From Zygaena filipendulae (taxonomy: Eukaryota > Arthropoda > Insecta > Lepidoptera > Zygaenidae): DNA of 64,000 nt. Position 1 is the first letter of the stretch; each line of letters starts with the position of its first letter. Both the position numbers and the translations under genes were made by a program. The stretch is taken from positions 1,580,001-1,644,000 of the forward strand of contig OU015650.1 of NCBI GenBank assembly GCA_907165275.2, written 5' to 3'. Shown piece by piece: positions 32,233 through 42,989 of this stretch. The notes under the pieces were generated by a model that saw only the letters and a program-made list of their open reading frames with translations, was not told the origin of the DNA and did not search any database.

Positions 32233-33466
32233 AGAATAGAATAGAATAGAATAGAATAGAATAGAATAGAATAGAATAGAATAGAATAGAATAGAATAGA
32301 ATAGAATAGAATAGAATAGAATAGAATAGAATAGAATAGAATAGAATAGAATAGAATAGAATAGAATAGAATAGAATAGAATAGAATAGAATAGAATAGA
32401 ATAGAATAGAATAGAATAGAATAGAATAGAATAGAATAGAATAGAATAGAATAGAATAGAATAGAATAGAATAGAATAGAATAGAATAGAATAGAATAGA
32501 ATAGAATAGAATAGAATAGAATAGAATAGAATAGAATAGAATAGAATAGAATAGAATAGAATAGAATAGAATAGAATAGAATAGAATAGAATAGAATAGA
32601 ATAGAATAGAATAGAATAGAATAGAATAGAATAGAATAGAATAGAATAGAATAGAATAGAATAGAATAGAATAGAATAGAATAGAATAGAATAGAATAGA
32701 ATAGAATAGAATAGAATAGAATAGAATAGAATAGAATAGAATAGAATAGAATAGAATAGAATAGAATAGAATAGAATAGAATAGAATAGAATAGAATAGA
32801 ATAGAATAGAATAGAATAGAATAGAATAGAATAGAATAGAATAGAATAGAATAGAATAGAATAGAATAGAATAGAATAGAATAGAATAGAATAGAATAGA
32901 ATAGAATAGAATAGAATAGAATAGAATAGAATAGAATAGAATAGAATAGAATAGAATAGAATAGAATAGAATAGAATAGAATAGAATAGAATAGAATAGA
33001 ATAGAATAGAATAGAATAGAATAGAATAGAATAGAATAGAATAGAATAGAATAGAATAGAATAGAATAGAATAGAATAGAATAGAATAGAATAGAATAGA
33101 ATAGAATAGAATAGAATAGAATAGAATAGAATAGAATAGAATAGAATAGAATAGAATAGAATAGAATAGAATAGAATAGAATAGAATAGAATAGAATAGA
33201 ATAGAATAGAATAGAATAGAATAGAATAGAATAGAATAGAATAGAATAGAACAGAACAGAACAGAACAGAACAGAACAGAACAGAACAGAACAGAACAGA
33301 ACAGAACAGAACAGAACAGAACAGAACAGAACAGAACAGAACAGAACAGAACAGAACAGAACAGAACAGAACAGAACAGAACAGAATAGAATAGAATAGA
33401 ATAGAATAGAATAGAATAGAATAGAATAGAATAGAATAGAATAGAATAGAATAGAATAGAATAGAA
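32233..33466. repeat. AGAAT pentanucleotide satellite array, 1.23 kb
   Basis: About 247 head-to-tail copies with no visible interruption: about 203 AGAAT units, then exactly 27 AGAAC units (33248..33382), then about 17 AGAAT units. The long open frame on the minus strand (repeats of Phe-Tyr-Ser-Ile-Leu) is a by-product of a 5-base repeat lacking stops and is not a gene. Confidence 0.97.
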
Positions 33467-33513
33467 AAAAGTTTATTTGATACCATAAAAATAAAATAAG
33501 TACAATCGTGAGA
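33467..33513 (-). repeat. Retroelement-like 3' end bordering the array
   Basis: Read on the minus strand: TACTTATTTTATTTTTATGG, then ATCAAATAAACTTTTTTC, leading directly into TTCTA units. The same text ending in only two TTCTA units is found at about 9410..9455. Confidence 0.6.
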
Positions 33514-33619
33514 CTTAAACTAGAATAGTTGGTACCAAAATATTAGTAGAATTGTTCGCCTTTAAGAACATATGTCCGCTTTTAAAAAAAGCTATAATCA
33601 GCGGTTACTAAAGGTATGT

Positions 33620-33695
33620 CCGTCTTTTAGGGTAAAATGTCCGGTCAAATTAAACGCCGAGTCCGGCTTTTGTGTTTTTGGACCTGGCAACCCTT
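33620..33695 (+). repeat. hAT-type MITE, AGGGTTGCCAGG family, end fragment
   Basis: Only the right end survives: AATGTCCGGTCAAATTAAAC to GACCTGGCAACCCTT. Related GTCCG stretches just upstream suggest further decayed sequence. Confidence 0.5.
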
Positions 33696-33699
33696 ATCG

Positions 33700-34720
33700 C
33701 GCCCAGTCAAACGGTTTTAACGAAGGATTTCACTGCAAGTGAACCCTAATCCCGACGCACGTGGAACATCGTTCGAGCGAGAATGAAGAATGAACCCATT
33801 CCATTTCGTTCGGAGATTTTGATAGTACCTACCGACATGGGTACCTCCTACCTAAATTCGAAACGTAAGCTTAATGATTTGAAGAATTCGAAATTCGAAA
33901 TAAATGGTCACGGCTGAAAGAGTTTTATCGAGGTCCATTTGCACCAAATAACAAAGGGTTGGGTGTGGCTGGATTATATAGTCTGGATAAGGAAAATGGC
34001 TGACTAGCAAAAGATCTAGATATAGGTACTCAACGTCTTGGTGGTAAATGGTAATGTTTTCGTTACATCATTTGTTATTTTGTCTGCGTTTATCACATTA
34101 CAGGTGATTTGCAGCATTTAATTTTTAAGTTTGATAAATCAGTTATTCTTTGACAGGTGTCATGGTGTTGGTATAGATAGATCTGTAAAGATAGATTTCG
34201 TTTGCCACATTTCAGTTTTATCACAAAGACTCAGCGGTTTTCACTTGAGTTTTACTTTGACTGGACTTTTCCTGACAAATCAGGCTTTTACCCGCGATAG
34301 AGTGATCGATAGTTACGATTGTGTTAGTTAATGTGAGTATAACCGTTGCTGGGGGAACCGGGAATGTGGAATTTCACACAATTAAGGCTCAACAAGTTAT
34401 TGCCTCCTAAGATCGAACTTCTAATATCAAGATATTAATTTAAGCCCAGCGTCTTTTTGAATAACATAAATGTTTGCTGTCAGACCCAAAGATATCGATC
34501 GATCGAAAATCTGGGGGCACGGTAGTGCCCCCGCCAAGACGAGCCAGCAAAGCGCAAGGGCACTACCTACCTTTTCTCGAAGCGTTTCGTCGTTTTTTTG
34601 AACCCTTGTAACTTGGGTCTGGATTATACCAGATAAACAAAATTTTCGGAATATGTTGTCAATAGCAGACTTATTAAATGTATAAAGTTTTAATTGTATA
34701 GCTCCCATCCTTTAGATTTT
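33700..34720. other. Intergenic DNA
   Basis: No gene recognised. A GTAGTGCCCCCGCC patch at about 34520..34565 with CAAAGCGCAAGGGCAC recalls text at 1490..1530, so an unclassified repeat is likely. Confidence 0.35.
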
Positions 34721-34952
34721 ATTGATATCTAAAAAACCTCGATTTCGTCACTGACTCACTGATGATCATCAAAATTCTTAGGGTACTTCCTAATGTCCTA
34801 GAAAGCTGAAATTTGGTATGTAAGCTAGTATTAGTAAACAAACAACAAAAAAATTATAAAACTTGTAACTTTTATCTCCCAACCCCTTAAATTAGGGGAT
34901 GGAAGTTTGTATGAGACTTCTGCAATTTTGACTTACAAAAAGAAATGAAATC
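34721..34952 (+). repeat. Probable repeat flanking the long hairpin
   Basis: Contains TCACTGACTCACTGATGATC, a GGGTACTTCC motif and CCCCTTAAATTAGGGG. The style is that of a dispersed element, but only one copy is in the window. Confidence 0.35.
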
Positions 34953-35392
34953 CCAACAAAAACATTTTCATGTAAAATGTTGCCAAGACGAGACCATATG
35001 CCAGCACTTTCAAAAAGTTATCAGATCTTATGTAGAGCCAAGCTTCTAACTCTACACGCCTTAACTCTACAAGGTCTAACTTCACAAACTCTACACCTTA
35101 GCCAAAATATGTGGCTTGGCCGTTTCGTTACTACAAAGAACTATTATTATATAACAGAAAAGTAATGAAAAATGGACCAATTTTTCACCTTAGGGCCTAA
35201 GGGCCATGTGAATGTAGCGAAATGGTCAAGCCACATATTTTGGCTAAGGTGTAGAGTTTGTGAAGTTAGACCTTGTAGAGTTAAGGCGTGTAGAGTTAGA
35301 AGCTTGGCTCTACATAAGATCTGATAACTTTTTGAAAGTGCTGGCATATGGTCTCGTCTTGGCAACATTTTACATGAAAATGTTTTTGTTGG
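34953..35392. repeat. Long inverted repeat with 166-bp perfect arms
   Basis: 34953..35118 is exactly complementary to 35227..35392. The match continues with four mismatches to 35134/35211, leaving a 76-bp spacer. Transcription through it would give a long perfect double-stranded RNA. The identical short open frames on both strands (MLPRRDHMPALSKSY) are a consequence of the symmetry. Confidence 0.95.
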
Positions 35393-35692
35393 AATAAGTA
35401 TTACCGATTTTGATTGAGGATTATTTCAGCCTTACTGCTAAGTGTCTTAGGCCTGAAAGCTAGGTTCAGTTGGTCTGTTTTGTTAAAAACAAAATGCATA
35501 TTGGGTCTATGTGTGTGATTAATATTCACTATAAGCCCGGGTCAGAAAAACAATGTTCGTTTTGTGCAAATTATTGTACAAGAGGGCTTAAGATTAGGAT
35601 AGAGAATAAATAAATAAAATGACAAAAAAAAACAATAAGTCATATTTTTCGTCGTATTCGTTGAAGGACTTGCCCACTGTAGGTACTCATAT

Positions 35693-35960
35693 AATCTTTA
35701 TTCAAGCATAAAAAAGATAATTGTCAAGACGATTCACGTCTAAACAAAGCAACTTTGCCTCTTATACAACGGACGCCTAAGGAAACCCCTGGAAAAATAA
35801 TAACAATTCCCTAAGAAGCTAAACTAATTGAGGAAAATCAGGTAATTCTCATCCTCTGTTAAGTCGGAGATTAATTTATTACAATATAATTTTATATTTA
35901 TGGGCTACATTATGGGCCAAATTTGAATAAATGATTTTGACTTCTGATTTTGACTTTCGA
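35693..35960 (-). repeat. LINE-like repeat fragment
   Basis: ATAATCTTTATTCAAGCAT at one side and AATTTGAATAAATGATTTTG at the other resemble the boundary of the 15888 repeat. No coding sequence. Confidence 0.35.
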
Positions 35961-36053
35961 CTATTATTTCGTAAATTCAATTCACCATTGTATAGCGGTT
36001 AACAAAATTCACTATGCATCCTTCCTTTTATCTGGAAAAGACATTACCTATAT

Positions 36054-36103
36054 AGGACAGACGGACAGACGGACAGACGGACAGACGGACAGACGGACGT
36101 GAA
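36054..36103. repeat. 8-bp minisatellite (GACGGACA)n
   Basis: About six units following a repeat-like sequence. In Lepidoptera such runs often mark element ends; no element is assigned here. Confidence 0.75.
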
Positions 36104-36499
36104 GATGCAAGATGTAAACCTTACATAATATTGTTTCCGTTATTGCTAAATAGCTACGGAATCCTAAACAGAGCCTGTATCAGGTTGTACTCACGTAAAA
36201 AATTAAAAATTTAAAAAAGCTTATACTTATGACACACTAACAGTAAGACGTTTTAAGACTATTTTTAAGAGCGTAACGTGTAACTTGCGTAACGTTTCTA
36301 AACCGTGCCTAACGAAGTTCCACTTTAAAAAGATGGCAAAATTTTATCAACAAAACAATAAAATTTTCAATGTGAAGTGGCATGTATAGCTACTGTAATG
36401 AGCACTCGATGTTACCCTCTGAGCCGCGAGCTTTTGTATGTAACTGTACACGAGCCATAATTTTAATGAACAAACATCGTGTATCAAGTTTTCAGGTTG

Positions 36500-36690
36500 T
36501 CGGAAAATTTTCCCCCCAGCACCTGTATTGAAATTCCCGCCGCGGGTCGCGACCCCCCTCGGGTGTAATGTTGCGTCGCATGAATCACATGCGTCGCTGG
36601 AGGGGTCGCGGTGGGCGCCCCGAGCGACTCCGGGTGACGAATGACGATGTGTGCGGCCATTATGCGGCCACGGCGCGCTATTTGAGGTAA
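36500..36690. other. CpG-rich island, unassigned
   Basis: GC-rich, with many CG dinucleotides (CCGCCGCGGGTCGCGACC) in an AT-rich setting. The 133-codon minus-strand open frame across it has no recognisable domain and extends into AT-rich sequence. Could be a first exon or promoter, or a GC-rich repeat. Confidence 0.25.
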
Positions 36691-36839
36691 ACGGTGAGAG
36701 ATAGTTCCTATTCTTTGGTAAAAGTAGGTGTATGATATGTACAGTCAACAGCAGATATGTATATGTATTTTCTTCTTCTTCTTCTTCTATATAGGCACGG
36801 TTTGTATTCTAACAGTTCTACACTCCCAAAATGTAATTT

Positions 36840-36945
36840 ATACATCTATACATATTTATAAAATTGAAGTGTCTGTTTGTAATTCCGAATTAATAACTTT
36901 TCACTAAATGCATTTGAAAGTAAGTATATAAATATGCGGTACTTA
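36840..36945 (+). repeat. Lep1-like 5' end fragment
   Basis: Matches the 5' portion (GAAGTGTCTGTTTGTAATTC) of the long subfamily at 29517 in the opposite orientation. Confidence 0.45.
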
Positions 36946-36972
36946 AAAAAAAATTTAAAAAATTCTCTGTCT

Positions 36973-37137
36973 ACTAGCTGTTCCCCGCGGTTTCACCCGC
37001 GATAATTTCGGGAATTCCAGGATAAAAAGTACCTATCCTATCTCCTTCTATAAATACCTGCATGCAAAAATTCATGATGATCGGTTGAGCCATCAAGGCG
37101 TGAAAGCGTAACAAACAAACTTACTTTCGCATGTTAA
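36973..37137 (-). mobile_element. Lep1-like repeat
   Basis: From ACTAGCTGTTCCCCGCGG to ACTTACTTTCGCATGTTAAT. Shortened in the middle. Confidence 0.6.
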
Positions 37138-37197
37138 TTCGTCGTACTCGCTAGCTCACTCACTCACGTACCTACTACTTATACTGACACGCGCACA

Positions 37198-37198
<1 letters not shown>

Positions 37199-37232
<34 letters not shown>
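37199..37232. repeat. (AC)n microsatellite
   Basis: About 16 AC units within a CA-rich stretch. Confidence 0.85.
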
Positions 37233-37233
<1 letters not shown>

Positions 37234-37737
37234 TACAAACACGCACTCTCATGTTATTAATATTAAGTTTATAAGTTACTTTTATTAAATTAAGTTCGTT
37301 TTCTGAGAGGGGGGCAGGAGTCCTATAACACACGGTTTACCTAGTTTAAGCTCCTGTCTCCCGCAAAGTATGCTCTCTACTTTTACTTTTTATTTGTAAC
37401 CACCTTATGTATTTACCTGTGGGAGAAAATAAAGATAATTATTATTATTATTATCCATTTTTTATTTATTTCTCAGCATAGGCTGGTAACTTGTAGAGTC
37501 AGTTACTTATACTATAACTTTTTTTTTGAATAAATAAAATAAAATAAAATACAGCCAGCATCATAAGTAGCTAAGCAATCCAGGTCAAACTGAAAGTAGT
37601 TGATAATTAACAAGCTGACTGTCAATGGTATGTAATATCTATAAGACATATTTGACAAATGTTTAGGTGTCGTCGACGCATATAAGCTAACAATAATTTG
37701 AATACCTACTATTGTTTTGCAGGTATTATTATAGATA

Positions 37738-37974
37738 CTAGCTGTTCCCCGCGGTTTCACCCGCATGAGTTTCGGAATTCCCGCAGGAACTTTTTTTTCT
37801 TAAAAAAGGTAAGCTAAGTTACTCCTTATAACATCAGCTATCTGCCTGTGAAAGTTCCGTTAAAATCGGTCCAGCCATTTCAGAGATTAACCGGAACAAA
37901 CGGATAGACAAAAATTTAATAAATGCATTTAGGAAAAGCTGTTAATTTGGAATTACAAACAGACACTTCAATCT
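37738..37974 (-). mobile_element. Lep1-like repeat, long subfamily
   Basis: From ACTAGCTGTTCCCCGCGG to AACAGACACTTCAATCTA. Close to the 29517 copy; a T-run replaces part of the body. Confidence 0.6.
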
Positions 37975-38066
37975 ATATATGTATATAAAATGCATTGTCC
38001 TGAATGACTGATGGATCAACGCACAGCCTAAACCGCTGGTCGTAGAGGCCTGAAACTCGGAGAGTG

Positions 38067-38921
38067 GTGGCGCCAGTAAACATTTATTTGTGTTTTTATT
38101 TATTATTTTCAAACACTCGTCGGTTGACTATTATAATAAAACCGATACTTGTTTCGTCGTATATTTCAATATGTACCTTAATTCGGCGCTTTCCTTCCTC
38201 TATGTGTGAACCACGGCTCAGAGGACAGAGTTACTGGCACATAAGAAAGCCTTTTTTATTATTTATCAAGATTGGTTTAAATTATTGTTTGGAACGCGTG
38301 TGAAAAATTATTGATTAATTATCTGTATTCTGTATTCTGTTCCACTGAGCAAATAATCACTACGTTTTAAGAGTAGACACTTCCATACTAATCGCTGATC
38401 CGATCTATGAAAGCATTTTGTGCCAACCATACTAATGCAATGTATGACGCGGTCATAGAAATTTGGTTAAGTATTCCAAAGTTGGTAAAGAAGTTCGCGC
38501 ATAAATCCATAGTAACTTTTGGTTCAAGGGAGTGTCGATGGCCTGTTCTGTTCTGTGGTTTTGGTGAAGAACCTCGCCCTCCGGATAAGGAGCGATTTTT
38601 ATTTTATTATATTATTTTCCTTCATCATCTTTCTGAATATTTAAATAACGCAGCAGCTGCTCCGCGTGTGTTTTTTGTGGACATTTACCGTGCCGTGGTT
38701 CCTGAAGGACCACTCGCAGTGTCCGTGCTAGGAAAGCCAGGAAGGAGTATTACCCCGGGATTGCGAGGTAACAAGCTTCGATAGTTATTTTATTTAACCG
38801 ACGAGTGTAAAAGAGACATCCAGGCCGTCCGCATACAGTCCACTATTATTTATCGAAGAGTTGCTGGCGTTGCCAACGACTCCGTTATTTTTCATTCTCC
38901 ATTTGGTCCATTTTTGGTCCA
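38067..38921. mobile_element. Unclassified 855-bp insertion
   Basis: Sits inside the Lep1-like repeat, flanked by the direct repeat GAGAGTG (38060..38066 and 38922..38928; eight bases if one mismatch is allowed). Inside, ACACTCGTCGGT at 38113 is inverted at 38797, marking a possible inner element of about 700 bp. The termini do not match a family I can name. Confidence 0.6.
38407..38784 (+). CDS. Hypothetical 125-aa frame within the insertion
   Basis: Open from MKAFCANHTNAMYDAVIEIW to TPGLRGNKLR, wholly inside the 855-bp insertion and between its 12-bp inverted repeats. The end is rich in Pro, Gly and basic residues (LAVSVLGKPGRSITPG). No catalytic motif, signal peptide or membrane helix is evident. 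It may be a relic of a transposon protein or chance. Unknown function. Confidence 0.25.
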   Translation: MKAFCANHTNAMYDAVIEIWLSIPKLVKKFAHKSIVTFGSRECRWPVLFCGFGEEPRPPDKERFLFYYIIFLHHLSEYLNNAAAAPRVFFVDIYRAVVPEGPLAVSVLGKPGRSITPGLRGNKLR

Positions 38922-39084
38922 GAGAGTGTGTTCTTTGTATGACGTAGGCACTAGGCATCGGATAAGAAAGGATTTTTGAAAATTCAAAATTCCCTAAGAG
39001 GATGAAAAGGGGTTGCAAAGTTTGTAGCGCATTCCGCGGGAACTTCGAAATTATCGCGGGTGTAACCGCGCGGGACAGCTAGTT

Positions 39085-39927
39085 TTATATATGTGTGTAG
39101 ATAAGTATGTAAAAATCAATTGCCACATGTATGTGTTCGTATCATTTCAAACGGTTGGAGCAATTTGGTTGATTTCACTTTTGTTGTGGTGGGTTGTTGT
39201 TCGCTCGCCAAAAGAGCGTTTGACAAAAAACAAACATGACTTATACAAAATGCTTTGTATAAAGCAAGATCCCTACCTATTCCAGGAGAACAAATGAAAT
39301 AACACGAGAAAAAATAAAGGGAGAATATTTGGTTAAGAAAATTTACGAATAAAAAATAATTTATACGTATTTTACGCAACAAGGAATAAACTTCAAAGAA
39401 AAAGTATGGGTGTCCGTTTTTTCCTTTTTATATAGCATCCTTAGAGCATTAAGGTAACATAATCCATTTTGTGTTATCCTTTATATTTTACTCGGAGAAT
39501 AAACCCGATTAGCTTCATGTGAAGAGATGAGGCACCGTTAAGTTTTATGTTGGATCTTACTGATATAATTATAATTAGCATACAACCTAGGAATACTTTG
39601 AAGACCACGCTGAAGATAAGCTTTTTACATATACTTAATTATACTTAAGTATTATAAGCATAGTTTCACCCGTAAGGAGCTTTTGCTATTTAGCTTTGAA
39701 AGTACACTTGATTAACTGAAGCTTGCCATTAGGGTGGTCTGATGAGACCTTTTAGTGCTGCACAGAAAAAAAATTACTGAATAACTGGTTACTGGTTACT
39801 ATTTAGAACCGAGGAATTTTGTTGTAAGAGCGTACAATAATATAAAATTAAGCAAGTCAAGTTTACAGACTTATTTTGGTAATTAAAACAGTAGGTATAT
39901 AACAATAACTTTACCTAGGTTGGTTCA
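39085..39927. other. AT-rich intergenic DNA
   Basis: Nothing assignable; small open frames at 39091..39382 lack features. Confidence 0.4.
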
Positions 39928-40088
39928 TTAACGGCCGCACTCAGAGTAGTTTTGATGATTATCTACTTCATTTAAAGTAAAGGTTTTAAAAACAACACTG
40001 CCGCACTCAGAGATGTTAATTAAATTAATGCTAATTGGAATTTAACTAATTAAGTTCAATTTAGTTAAATGCCAATTAACATTTGGAA
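39928..40088. mobile_element. Palindromic MITE, GCCGCACTCAGAG family, partial
   Basis: Begins CGGCCGCACTCAGAG after TTAA. Internal CTGCCGCACTCAGAG and AATGCCAATTAAC blocks are shared with 42687 and 51607. The right half is missing. Confidence 0.5.
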
Positions 40089-40089
40089 G

Positions 40090-40935
40090 TTATCACGTAC
40101 TTTGTTAATGATAACCTTGAACATTTAGCAATACTCGGTCTTATTATATTTACTCCTATTATAAATGAGCTCAAAGAAGTTTTACAAAAAACAATGGGTA
40201 ACGTACAGCAAAATAATTACGTTATTTCGTAAAGCGTCAATTGTAATAAACCGATACTCATAAAGCACGAATGGCCGAATCAAATTCGACAATTGAGAAA
40301 TATGATGACACTCGTCAGGAAGACTGCTCCCTGGAGAGCGACACGCACCGCTATGTGTCTTCAAACGAACAATTAGTGGTACAGACCGACTAGACTTTAC
40401 ACACCGTGTTGTTCTCCTAATTACCAGATTTGAAGTTTTTTTTAAATCCAACCAATAAACCAGGACAAGAAAGTAAAACATTCTAGATACCTACTTTAAA
40501 AACGGACATAATTTGTGTTGCATTTTTTTTATAAAAGTAGTTTTGTCGTTTATGTTTGTTCGAAACGAAATCTAGCACTCATATTTAGTGTAAGTATACT
40601 AATTAATATGAAGAAAATCGAAAAATTCCTGTCAGAACTGCGTAGCTCAAGTAATTATGGTGAAAACCACAGGTGAAAACGTTGCTGTTGGTGAAAGCGA
40701 ATTTGCGATCGACAAATTGCTCAGCAAAGTTCGCTACTCCATTGTACAATAGGAGCAAATTCATTCGCTGGTAAAGCCATTCGGGCACGGTTGCCGACTG
40801 CCGAGAGCCTCCAACCATGATGTTTGAGCTTCACAAACAAAACACGCGATAGCGAGTCTATTGTTGCGATAATAGCTGCTGAACTGACGTCAAGTGCAAG
40901 CTTTATGAAATACCATCGGATATACGCAAAAGCGA
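40090..40935. other. Intergenic DNA, no element recognised
   Basis: Two minus-strand open frames (40182..40481 and 40603..40818) lack any familiar motif. Confidence 0.35.
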
Positions 40936-41281
40936 ATTTGTTTCTTGATTCTTACAATACTGCTGTGTTAAGAAAGTACCGATAATCATCCAAATTAAAT
41001 GTATCGTCTTTACAGTAGTGCTCTTCCGAAATAAACAGTTATGCCAACGAATAATCCAATCATCGAAATACAGTTTTCGAAATCGAATTCAGTATCGTCG
41101 CGAATTCTCTTTTATTTTTTCTATCGAATTTGGTAGGAGAAAACCGGCGGCCGGAGTCATATTTTTAGGTAAATACGGTGGTTGTTCGATGGTATTTGTA
41201 GAGTTTTCATCAAGAAATTTGTTCACGATAATAGCCTTGTGAGGTGGTGCGTTGTCGTGAATGAGTTTGAATGCTCAGCGT
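40936..41281 (-). pseudogene. Mariner transposase C-terminal fossil
   Basis: The minus strand reads KLIHDNAPPHKAIIVNKFL, then QPPYLP, a stop at about 41097, and after it FDDWIIRWHNC. HDNAPPH is the block carrying the second catalytic Asp of mariner transposases, and the FDDW-RWH block is near their C-terminus. The third catalytic region is garbled and the N-terminal two thirds are absent, so it is dead. TTAGGTCGGTCGCAAAAAG at about 41620 resembles a mariner terminal repeat and may be the matching 5' end. Confidence 0.75.
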
Positions 41282-41820
41282 AACAGTAGTGAGTCACTAG
41301 ACCAAGGGTATTATCGACATCCTTGACTTACGTTATATATACGTATAGCGCTCGAACAAACTTCGTACACACTCTTAAGCCCGATCTGGGTCGCCATTCT
41401 AAGCTAGGGACTCATTTTCCGAAAAGTTCTAATATTCGTACTTTGCAGTAATAGAAAAAGTTTCAACATCTTAGATACGAGTGAGATGTGGACATTGTGT
41501 ATAGATAGAATCACAAGTTATTATTGAAACCTTAGTTTCATTTTAGTGTAAGTTAGCTAAAGGTAAGCTATTTTTTCTTCCAATCTAATACTATTGGCAA
41601 TTTTTTGTCTGTACATATTAGGTCGGTCGCAAAAAGTGTCACAGAACAACATAAGTCGTACGGATCGATGGCTTAGTTCGCTGTACACCGATGGCGATCT
41701 ACATATATAAACAATAAATGAATAAATTATTATGCTCTTACTCATTTCGTGTTTTATGACACAACTAGCAATTTCCCGCGGCTGCACTCTCCGTGGATTT
41801 CCAAATTACAAGTAGGTAAT

Positions 41821-42131
41821 GGGCATGTTGACTAATTTTTTTTTTAGCCCGTCTTGTAGATTAATAAAAAATATTGGACACATATTTTTTTTTACGTAAT
41901 CAAAAAATAACGGCGATACATTGAGTTGAAATTTCGCGTGACGTCACTATTCGGACAGTTTGTATGGCGGTTTTAGCGGTTAGTGACGTCACGACCCCCT
42001 CGCCCTAAACTTTATTGCGCTTTATCTCTGTATATTTTAATTTATTTGAAAAAGCAAAAAATACGTGTCTATTGTTTTTTATTTTCTAACCGACAGACTA
42101 ATTAGAATTTTGATTTTCAAAAGTAGTCAAC
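41821..42131 (+). mobile_element. MITE, GGGCATGTTGACT family, copy 2
   Basis: Begins GGGCATGTTGACTAATTT and ends TTTCAAAAGTAGTCAAC. Best-preserved plus copy, with TGACGTCA on both sides of the core. Confidence 0.65.
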
Positions 42132-42134
42132 TGT

Positions 42135-42686
42135 AAGTTAGTAAGGTAGTAAATAAAATTTCCTAAGCAAACATTTTCAATTTCTAGTCTTTTAACTATC
42201 ACTTAAGTTGGAGTCTGAGATTTCTTTTGTAGGTACTACAATATAATTATTACGTAGGTGCCTCCATAATCCAAAATGCTTCGAGTAATTAAAGGACTTA
42301 CTTAATAATTAAATGGGCGTTAAGTGGATGAATTTTCTTCAGAACATTGAACCGACGCGTCGTTCAAAGTTTTTATCCCTATATTAATATAGATCAATTA
42401 AGTCCAGGGTTTCCAAAGTTAATGAACGAATTTGCAGTAATTTTCCATCAAAATGGGGGACGTGGCAAAAATATTTTGCAGGCAGCCTTATAATTCTAGA
42501 AATGGACGTCCCGCTCTAGCGAGACGGTTGGCAACCCTTGTTAAGTCCCGCTGATCGATCATACGAGGATGTATGAGTCTGTCGAATGCAGGGGACTAGA
42601 AAAACCACATGTTAGTAGGTAGGCAATAGTTTATTACTAATAATAATAAATTCTTAAAAATTATTACACAACACCAAGTTCTATTC
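42135..42686. other. Intergenic DNA
   Basis: No gene recognised; GGACGTCCCGCTCTAGCG with TTGGCAACCCTTG near 42505..42542 may be the end of a hAT-like repeat. Confidence 0.35.
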
Positions 42687-42906
42687 TAACCGCCGCACTC
42701 AAGAGTCGACTTTAATGATTACTTAGTTAAGTATAGATTTTTAAAACTAAACTGCTGCAATCAGAGACGTTCAGTAGATTAATGTTAATTGGCATTTAAT
42801 GAGATATAACTTAATTAGTTAAATGCCAATTAACATTAATTTATTAAACTTGTCTGATTGCGGCAGTTTTGTTCATTAAAGTATCATTAAAGTCGAAGTC
42901 AGTTAC
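42687..42906. mobile_element. Palindromic MITE, GCCGCACTCAGAG family
   Basis: Nearly symmetric: TTAAATGCCAATTAACATT at the centre, arms with CTGCNGCAATCAGA and its inverse. The right terminal arm is slightly shortened. Confidence 0.6.
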
Positions 42907-42989
42907 CTACTGCATTAAAATTTGTCCCCTGTAATTTCGACTTTACAGACAGTTAAAAATGTCGAACGTATAATTTTTTTTTGTATAGA

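Larger units (their letters stand above)
37975..39083 (+). mobile_element. Lep1-like repeat split by an insertion
   Basis: The 5' part (37975..38066: CCTGAATGACTGATGG to CTCGGAGAGTG) and the 3' part (38922..39083: GAGAGTGTGTTCTTTG to CAGCTAGT) join into one copy of the 16588 subfamily once 38067..38921 is removed. Confidence 0.7.

Noticed and set aside
31999..33486. 495-codon minus-strand open frame of Phe-Tyr-Ser-Ile-Leu repeats
   Set aside because: It is the translation of the AGAAT array, which has no stop in that frame; not a protein gene.
34977..35368. Identical 60- to 70-codon frames on both strands
   Set aside because: Mirror images produced by the long inverted repeat; no coding features.
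36347..36748. 133-codon minus open frame
   Set aside because: Starts and ends in AT-rich noise, shows no domain, and has no splice support.
38060..38090. GTGGCGCCAGT at 38066 as an LTR-retrotransposon primer-binding site
   Set aside because: The sequence directly upstream is a Lep1-like repeat, not an LTR, and no second LTR or polyprotein is seen.
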